In this document: positions 43,650 to 64,000 of the stretch, one piece after another
Numbering within the stretch: the first letter of the stretch is position 1
How the letters are laid out: each line of letters begins with the position of its first letter
NCBI RefSeq assembly: GCF_011397635.1
Contig: NC_064765.1
Location: 33,523,132 to 33,587,131, forward strand
Direction: 5' to 3'
Origin: Epinephelus fuscoguttatus
Taxonomy: Eukaryota > Chordata > Actinopteri > Perciformes > Serranidae
DNA length: 64,000 bases
Position numbers and translations under genes: made by a program
The notes under the pieces: generated by a model
What the model was told of the DNA's origin: nothing
The model's database searches: none
What the model saw: only the letters and a program-made list of their open reading frames with translations

Positions 43650-46300
43650 GTTTTATTTGAACAATACACAGACACCTCTTTGATCAGTGTTTCGCCCCTG
43701 AAGGAACGCACATACACAGAGAGAACATTGTGTGAAGGAAAAACAGAGGAACCAAAACAAGATTACTCTGAAATATTCTTTGATCCAGACTGAATGAATA
43801 ATACGCTACGACAACCACAAACAACCAAATGGCATCAGAGTTGGAGGGGCGTTAATCGATGAGGATTTTTGAGTGGTTCTTTTTGATAGCAGCATGGACA
43901 TCAAGGCCTGATGAAGTTGTGTTTAAGACACCACAGATGAAGTAAAACTCGCCTGCTGACACAGTTGCAAAACAACCTTTGATTATTCTCCTGTAGGATT
44001 TGAGAACAAGTCTGCCTCTAGCCGGACTGTTTCATAACTTCTCACAAATGTAAGTGTCTCTCCAAGCTTGGGTGAGGCGCTTTCATTTTGAAAATGTTGA
44101 CTCAAACTGGAGCAGACTTCAGAGAATTACTACGACGGCTTGTGCTCAGCTACGCCAGACTCAGTTAGGTAAAACATGTAGACGGCCATGTTTCCCAACA
44201 GTTTAGTTCATGCTTTACAGTGGAGACCCAGAAGCAAAAAAGTTTTCCTCCTCTGTATTTCCATAGTGATGAAGACTGGTCTGTCGCCTGTGAGGCAAAC
44301 TTCTGAAGGATTCTTGTACAAGGACAATGAGGACATATAATATTGAAATGGTTAGCTCAAAGGACTGTGGGCCTTTACGCTTGATTGGGTTGATTAACCT
44401 CAAACTACACTGGATTCTCAAATGGCATTTTCCAATGCACACATTTCATTCATAGCAGAAAAAAGTATAATTAAAGCAGAGATGGACCGACCCTTGCATC
44501 TTCCTGCACATTGGTGGTGCTGGTGGGACACCAGTTCTACCGCCAGGCAGCCGTGCATTCCCATGACTAATGGACACTGTTTACATGATTTAGACATTGT
44601 TTATGACATATTATAAATTGTGAACCATTTCCTGGATCCACCAAATGGCGCTAGAAAACACTCACTACCTGTAGGTTTTGTTGCTGTATATCATGTAGAC
44701 CACACTACATAAATTTTGTGTATATCAGATGATCTTTATCACATGAGGTTGACTTCCTGTTGGGTATACCTTGAAGACGTTTTTTCTTAAGGCTGATCAT
44801 GTTACAAATTCCTGCCAAATTTCATTCATCTACATGAAATTTAAAGATGGGGGCTTTTACTTAAAAAAGCTGTTAGGTGGCGCTGTTGAGCCAGTCTGCC
44901 AAGCCCAAGTGCATCACCCATATCAGACATCAGCTGCAAAGAAAAAGAAACTAGAATTACTGCCTTGTGGATGTATGTTTCTATGGATCAGTCATGTTTG
45001 AGTAATTATCCATGTCTGTCCAGACTCATGTAGCCATGGCAGCAGACAAAGCTTCAAATATAGATGTTGCTGCAAAAGCGCTATGAATTATAAAACATGG
45101 ATGCTTCACACATATTTGTGTGTTTGACCCAGCAGCACAGAAGATCCATACAGTCAGCACAGTTTTAAAGCAGACACCCAAGATCAGTCTCAATTTTATA
45201 GAAAACTCACCCGTTAACATTTTGTTAGGGCTTAAAATTAAGCTTTAAGTGACAGGCTGACTGCAAGGTGTTGTCACAGATTGAGTCAGCTCCACCCTCT
45301 TGTCCAATTTTGGTCCCTTCTGACTCCAAAAATCCAGGGGGCGACGGCCAAATGACAAACCTGCTGCTTCAAAGCGGGAGTCCACAAACAAATTGGTGGC
45401 GTCATGGTGGCTGCATCCATTATTTTACACAATCTATGGGCATGGATGGTCTTGGATTAGTTGCTGCAGACTAAATACTGTATTGACAAAGTTTTGAATG
45501 GTGTCATGTTTATGGGCCATGTATGTATGTCATGTATGTTTATAGAAGCAGAGAACCTTCCCTGTAACTTCATGAAGTTCAAGATCTGCTGATATAGTCA
45601 CACTAGTACAGCTTAAAGGAAACAGTGTCAAAATCAAATCTTAAATGCAGTTTAGACTACCACTGTACTCCACTGAGTTTAAAAAGGCATTAAGGCCCAC
45701 AGCTACACATTTCCAGTAATAAAAGCCTGGTAAATTAAAGCACTTTGGGGACTTCGATCACCAATCTATTCAAGGACAAACTCGCCCACACAGAGCTACA
45801 GAAGAGTCATTTATTACTCCATTAGAAGAAATACAAAGATGGCAGAGAAACTGTGATCACATTAGTCCTCTGAAAATGTAGAAAGAATGGATGCTGCTCA
45901 CACCAGGAAACTCCCCACGTCAAGGTAAACGGTGACTGTCAAGATAAGGGGAAACATCAATTAACATGCCTCGAGATATCCGGCAAGTTTAACTCCTAGG
46001 TTCACACATTAAGGCTCAATTTGCTACACCAGGGCTATTGGAAACATGAGACACTCAAAAGAATATTCCTTAAAGCAGGATTAACAAGTTCAGCACTTCA
46101 ATGACTTTGTGATCAATGTCGTTATTCTTATTCTGGATATCAATGGAGATGCTCTGTAGTTGCGTCACAATTCTCCTAGCAACCATGGCTGACGTAATCT
46201 ACTGGAAAACTGTGGGCGCACTAATAATAGCCACAGTCAAGATATAATAACTGAAGTAGAGGGCTTGTGCTGGACACATCAGCAGGTAAATAAGACCGTG
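43650..46300. other. Intergenic DNA between convergent adh5 and metap1
   Basis: No exon was recognised. TTTATT at about 43652 and 45811 would read as AATAAA on the minus strand, so either could be a far 3' end of metap1, but neither is supported by other evidence. 'Gtctgttcagactcatgtag' style repeat text occurs at 44960-45480, with 'cattattttacacaatctat' as in a fish interspersed repeat. Confidence 0.35.
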
Positions 46301-46307
46301 ATAGCAG

Positions 46308-47426
46308 ACCAGAGGTGTGTACTCTGAGGCCAAATTAGTGGGTTAGCGAGTTTGGTTGGTTTCACATGCACACTAATAATCCACTATTATTCCAAATATG
46401 ACAATATTCTGAACTTCACGCACGACGTGTAAACAGCACATTCCGTTTAGATATACGTCTCAATTGGGGTTTTACAACAGGTTGCAGAGGTTGTATAGAG
46501 ATGACATGACAAAGACAGGTTTTTGGATATGTGCAAATATCCCAACACTGCTCTTTTCAGGAAGGAAAGAGGCTATGTTTGCATGATCGAACAAGTCCGT
46601 CACCAGTAAGCAAAGGAAAAAGCACAATCACGAGCAGCTCGAGGAGCTCCACTGTTCTGTATTTTGATTTGTAAAACAGCATGTTAGGGCACATTAATCA
46701 AAGCACGCAGAGCTGCATGTAAACAGAATTATCAGTGGAATACACATTTTCATTAGCCATGTAAACAACTTAGTAGGAATACGGTCATTTTTGGAAGAAG
46801 GGCAAAAACCAGAATATTTTGGCAATGTGATTGCTTTGAAGGTGGCTCTCTTTTACACTGGCTAGATCACCATGGCAACTTGTGCCGATGCTGACCTAAC
46901 CTGGTCTGAAGCAGGTTATGTTTCAGATTGAAATCTTGTCACCATCAACTCTTTTGGGCATAGTCAATAGTTAATCTATGAGTGATAACAGATTCCCAGC
47001 TGAAGGAATATATTATATATACAAACTTGTTAAGCCACAATGTCACATTAGTGCCACCATTTTGTTTTATTTGCAGGGTTGTTGTTATTGTTGTTGTTGT
47101 TTGTAGTGTCCCCCCGATTATTTGCAACACTCTAAAATAGCCTATAGTCTTCTATAAAATCGCACATAGCATATGTGCATAATCCAGTCCTAAGTGCCAC
47201 CCCCCTTAGTTACTGTTGCTAGGTCAGACAAATTTGGCAAAAAGAAACATGGTGACGTGGGTTGCGTTAAGCCGGGTGCCGCAGTGTTTATTAGATCTGG
47301 GAGTCAGGCAATATGGCTTCAAGAGGCCGACAGCAAGGTATGGGTATAACTGGAGGCTTTGACAAGCCAGCTAACACAACGAAAGTCTAGCTGTGTCAAA
47401 CTTGCTTCGTAGTACACACCTCTGGT
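46308..47426. mobile_element. Non-autonomous DNA transposon with perfect 16-bp terminal inverted repeats
   Basis: ACCAGAGGTGTGTACT at 46308-46323 is exactly inverted at 47411-47426 (AGTACACACCTCTGGT). About 1.1 kb long, with no transposase frame. Inside it has a TTG microsatellite at about 47080-47102. A clean target duplication was not found next to the ends. Fish elements starting 'accagaggtgtgtacta' are common in my recollection, but the superfamily is not assigned here. Confidence 0.7.
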
Positions 47427-48970
47427 ACTATAATTATAGGCTGACATGAAGAAATAGACTAAATGTTTACTGAGTATTTTTCTTTCAAAGCCAGTACAGA
47501 AATCAGTTCAGTATTTTGGAAAAATGCTAATTTTGCATAAGATGATGAGCAAAATTCAACACATAAGTAAATATGACGATGCAGCCAAGAGAGGTTAGTT
47601 TAGCTCAGCCCAGATTAGAATAAAGACTGGAATAAACACTACTCAAGATAATCCACAGACCTTGTTGTGAGCAGTTTCATGCAGGAACGAAACTTCATCC
47701 AGCAACCGTATCACTGCACAGAAGGAAGCGTGCATCTACTCATTGACGAGGGGCTCGTGCTCATGACAGTGCAAGATGTAAACATTAATGGCATCCTTTT
47801 GTCTGAGCTGTACCATTAGCTCAGTGGTGCAAGGTGAGGTAGCAGTAGATGCACACTTCCTTCTAGGCTGTGATGGAATTGGTGGGTGTAGTTAGGTAGA
47901 AAGAAAATAGCTCCTACATGAAACTGGATTATCTTGAGTAACCAGGTCATAGTTCCTGGAAAGAGACATTGCTGTTGAGTTTTTCAAAATGTATTTTTCG
48001 GCACTTTGGAGAGAACTAGAAGACAGACATCTTTACGGCCGACATCTCCAACTCTTGGCAACACGCACCAAAATAATCAAGACTGATAATTAGCACTACA
48101 GCTAAGATGATGAATATTTATTTTTACTTTTAGAGTGGACTATCCTTTTCAACATGAAGATACAGCTTTCAAGGTGCTGGTGGTTATATATATTTTTTTT
48201 CCAATTCTGAATGGAGCCAGGCTGGCTGTTTTTCTTGCTTCCAGTCTTCATGCTAAGCTAACTGTCTCCTGGTTGTAGATTCATATTTAAGGGACAGAAA
48301 TGAGAGTGGTTTTGATCTTCTTGCCTAACTTTGGCCAAGAAAGTGACAGTATGTTTCCAAAAATTTCAAACTACTTCTTTAAATGTGTCTGCCATTAATC
48401 TTTGCTTCATCTGCATAAAAACTGTCAAGTGGATGATTTTTGTTGCCTTCAATTTAAACTTGTATTAAATACGTTTTTGGCTCTGGTGTTTTCTATTTGT
48501 TGTTGTGAGTTGCTGGTTGTTGAGGTTGTCAGACTTGTTGACCCTGTTTCCAGGATACCCTCCACTGTCTCTAGTATTGCTGAGTCTTTTCAGTCCATCT
48601 CTGGGATATTCACATGAAGTCTGATTAAGTTAGCAGAAGCTGAGGAAAAAAAGAAGCGAAGCATGGCGTACTAGTTGGATTTGCCCTGAGCTCCACACAC
48701 CACAGACAACAACTAGCCAGCCAGTAAAATCTCTGGTTCACATGATCCAGAGGTCAAAAAAGGCCCGATGTCAAGCTTGACCACTAAGCGAAACCAAATC
48801 TCATAAATACGTTCATATTTCCTTCAGAGGATACAGTTTTCACTAATAAAGCAATCCACGTTGGATATAACACACATTCAAGTACTTCCATTTACTTTGA
48901 GGAACCGATATTTAATTTGAAGAACAATGAGAGCCACAGTTACACTGAGCTCTAGCAGTGGTGCCTCATT
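47427..48970. other. DNA downstream of metap1, no gene seen
   Basis: Repeat-like text with 'ggaagcgtgcatctact' (47727) and its inverted form 'gtagatgcacacttcct' (47846), which make a hairpin-like pair of arms about 120 bp apart. Part of this interval may be metap1 3' UTR. No other gene recognised. Confidence 0.35.

Positions 48971-48976
<6 letters not shown>

Positions 48977-49018
<42 letters not shown>
48977..49018. repeat. GT/CA dinucleotide microsatellite
   Basis: About 21 uninterrupted GT units on the plus strand, ending 64 bases beyond the metap1 stop codon. If metap1 is transcribed through it, its 3' UTR carries a (CA)n run right after the coding part. Confidence 0.95.
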
Positions 49019-49022
<4 letters not shown>

Positions 49023-49082
49023 CCCAGAGGTGCTGGGTGTCTGTGTCTGGAAAGTCCAGTCCTTGGTGCGTTCAAGTCCGGC

Positions 49083-62309
<13,227 letters not shown>

Positions 62310-62446
62310 GCCTTCGTCTGCAAGAGGGGTGGAGTCGCGGAGAAGCAGCCAGCCAGCGGCGGCACACAGCGCATGTCCGCAGCGGGGCCGTCACGTTGCA
62401 CAGCTCGGTCCAATCAACAGAAACTTTCCCAACAGAGATTTGTAAG
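62310..62446. promoter_or_regulatory. Shared divergent promoter of metap1 and eif4e
   Basis: Only 137 bp separate the metap1 ATG (minus) from the eif4e ATG (plus). The interval is G/C-rich with several CpG, has no TATA box, and has a CCAAT box at 62410-62414 ('ggtccaatcaac') 33 bp before the eif4e ATG, plus 'gtcacgttgc' upstream of it. Both 5' UTRs must be very short or overlap. This is the layout of a bidirectional housekeeping promoter. Confidence 0.7.
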
Positions 62447-62464
62447 ATGGCGACCGCCGAACCG
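62447..62464 (+). CDS. eif4e: Eukaryotic translation initiation factor 4E, first coding exon (rest outside window)
   Basis: ATG at 62447 in 'gtaagATGGCGACCGCCGAA' encodes MATAEP and is followed at once by a donor (CCG|gtgagc). In vertebrates the first coding exon of EIF4E encodes MATVEP and stops at the same place, and EIF4E is the head-to-head neighbour of METAP1 in human. The six-codon exon, the splice site and the synteny together support the call; the sequence alone would not. eIF4E binds the mRNA 5' cap. No further eif4e exon was recognised up to 64000, so its intron 1 is at least 1.5 kb here. Confidence 0.8.
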
Positions 62465-64000
62465 GTGAGCTCTTTCTCTTAAGAACATATCAAAACGTTT
62501 GGGGGGCTTCTTGCTTTAATTACTGGGCAAGTTCACGTTTAAAGTTTATGTATAACTTCAAACATTAGTCTTCAAGTGGAAATGGACAGTTGTTACAATC
62601 ACACGTGGTGTTTTGACTAGTTTTAAGTTTGTCTTGTGTGCCACGACCCAAGCGTAAAAGAGGAATGCCTGTGTGTGAGATCTCCCAACTTTAATGCTGA
62701 CGTTATAGCTAACCGACGTGCCGTTCACCTTTGCGAAGAGAACCACACCAAGTTCCATTACAAGTTTAGTCAGTTTGCCATTGCTCAGGTTAACCGCTAA
62801 AATACATACATGGGTAACAAATGTTCAAGACAGTCATGATAATTATGAACTACCAGTTAATTCGGCACGTAAAATAATGCAACAAATACGAGTAGTAGTT
62901 TGTTTTTGTAGCTTAAATTTCAGCTGTCAAAAGTGGTTGTCATTGCTCCCCGGTGACCTCTACGATGCAAAGTTAGCAACTTTAGTGGCTGAGGTAACGT
63001 TAACTTAGCTAACGCTAGATGATGGTAAAACAGCTCCAGTGTCAGTTTAAAAGTTTTTTTTCAACCCCCTATAAACACTATTTAGGGACTGTTCGTTAAT
63101 TTTGGAGGGGGTTGTTATTTTTTTAAGCAGGGGGGACGGAGTTGTGTTTTTTAATTTTGGCCAAGGGGAGGGACATACAACTTAAAATGGTCGTATTTTG
63201 TATTTACTTAAAATATCCTCTAAACGCCAGTTCCTGCTGGCGAGTTTAAAAACCACGTTCAACCAGAAACCACCAAAACTAAACTATTTATAACACACCC
63301 AGTAACCTGAAAACAGAAATTGTTTTTAGATTTTCAAATTGACGGTCCTTGAACATATCACATGCCATGGAGGCTTTCATCTTTGCACTAACCAGATCCA
63401 GTAAAATGAAATAATTTTAATTTTTTTTTTTTTTTTTTAAAAAAAAAGGAAAAGAAAAGAAAAGGAAAAAAGAAAAACAAAGCAGAATTTCATTTTCAGC
63501 TTTTAACTTTCAGACATCAAAGGGTTAGTTTGGAAAATCTAATGATGTCCGCTGTGCCAAGTTACTGACATTGCCACTGTTGTGTACTTTCTTCTTTTTT
63601 TTTATTCCCGTCATGGTTATTTGAGGTGAAGAGAGTGTCAATAAGGATGCTCAAGAAAAAATATTTGAGGTTTCAGTAATGGTCAAGGCAAAAAAACAAA
63701 CAAACAAAGGCACACCTGAGCCATCGCCCTCCTTTGCTAAGGAGTGCCAAATATGTGCCAAATTCAAGATTTGGTCCAAATTCTTACTTGATGGAAGGTT
63801 ATGTCATTCTAACATAAAGAAAGTAATTTAGCATTCATTTTTTAACAGGCTGATAGTTATAAATGGGAATTGCACAGTAATTAGCTGCAGAGTTAATTAG
63901 CCACGTATTGGTAAAGTATACAGATGTTTATATTGGTTTTCACTTTTTTGTATTTATTCAACTTTATTTAGGAAATTACTAATCTTGTTTGAGAATAGAA
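62465..64000 (+). other. Intron 1 of eif4e (start)
   Basis: No second exon was recognised. It contains a poly-T/poly-A tract at 63419-63452 followed by an 'aaaaggaaaagaaaagaaaa' purine run to 63480, with no other notable structure. Confidence 0.5.

Noticed and set aside
43650-49082. A gene between adh5 and metap1
   Set aside because: All frames are short and lack motifs; the recognisable content is repeats, and adh5 and metap1 are direct neighbours in other vertebrates.

Overview
The window looks like chromosomal DNA of a teleost fish. Genes are split by GT-AG introns, intergenic DNA is dense with fish-type repeats (V-SINEs of the DANA/Mermaid/HE1 kind, hAT-like MITEs, LINE tails, a DIRS-type remnant, a THAP/YqaJ DNA transposon), and the gene order adh – metap1 – eif4e is the vertebrate order (human 4q23). 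No prokaryotic, viral or RNA-gene locus was recognised.

Layout. (1) 1-2.2 kb: a decayed DIRS-like tyrosine-recombinase retroelement and a hAT-like MITE. (2) 2.2-4.1 kb: exons 6-9 of a first class adh8-like alcohol dehydrogenase (+); its upstream exons would lie left of the window and its exon 7 splice donor is mutated. (3) 4.1-30.7 kb: repeat-rich DNA that contains exons 2, 6, 7 and 9 of a second adh8-like copy (+), without recognisable exons 3-5 and 8. This copy has been expanded by transposons: a hAT-like element (11.6-13.2 kb), a long inverted repeat with a tandem array (14.3-15.9 kb), a 187-bp tandem array (18.2-18.6 kb), a two-gene SWIM/YqaJ + THAP/DDE transposon (20.1-25.0 kb), and a 5'-truncated L1/Tx1-like LINE (25.0-27.9 kb) with an 18-bp target duplication. 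(4) 34.8-43.6 kb: complete nine-exon adh5 (class III ADH, S-hydroxymethylglutathione dehydrogenase / GSNO reductase), + strand, 376 residues. (5) 49.1-62.3 kb: complete eleven-exon metap1 (methionine aminopeptidase 1), - strand, 387 residues. (6) 62.45 kb: first coding exon of eif4e on +, head-to-head with metap1 with only 137 bp between the two start codons; the rest of eif4e is right of the window.

How the genes relate: adh5 and metap1 are intact housekeeping genes that converge; metap1 and eif4e diverge from one short promoter region and both serve protein synthesis (N-terminal Met removal and cap recognition). The two adh8-like copies are paralogues that share exon sequence, intron edges and even their 3' UTRs, so they arose by segmental duplication; both appear damaged, the second heavily. 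The most unusual system is the composite transposon at 20.1-25.0 kb, where a SWIM-zinc-finger/YqaJ-type exonuclease gene and a THAP-polyQ-DDE transposase gene face each other tail to tail, each with one disabling mutation but with all catalytic residues still visible.
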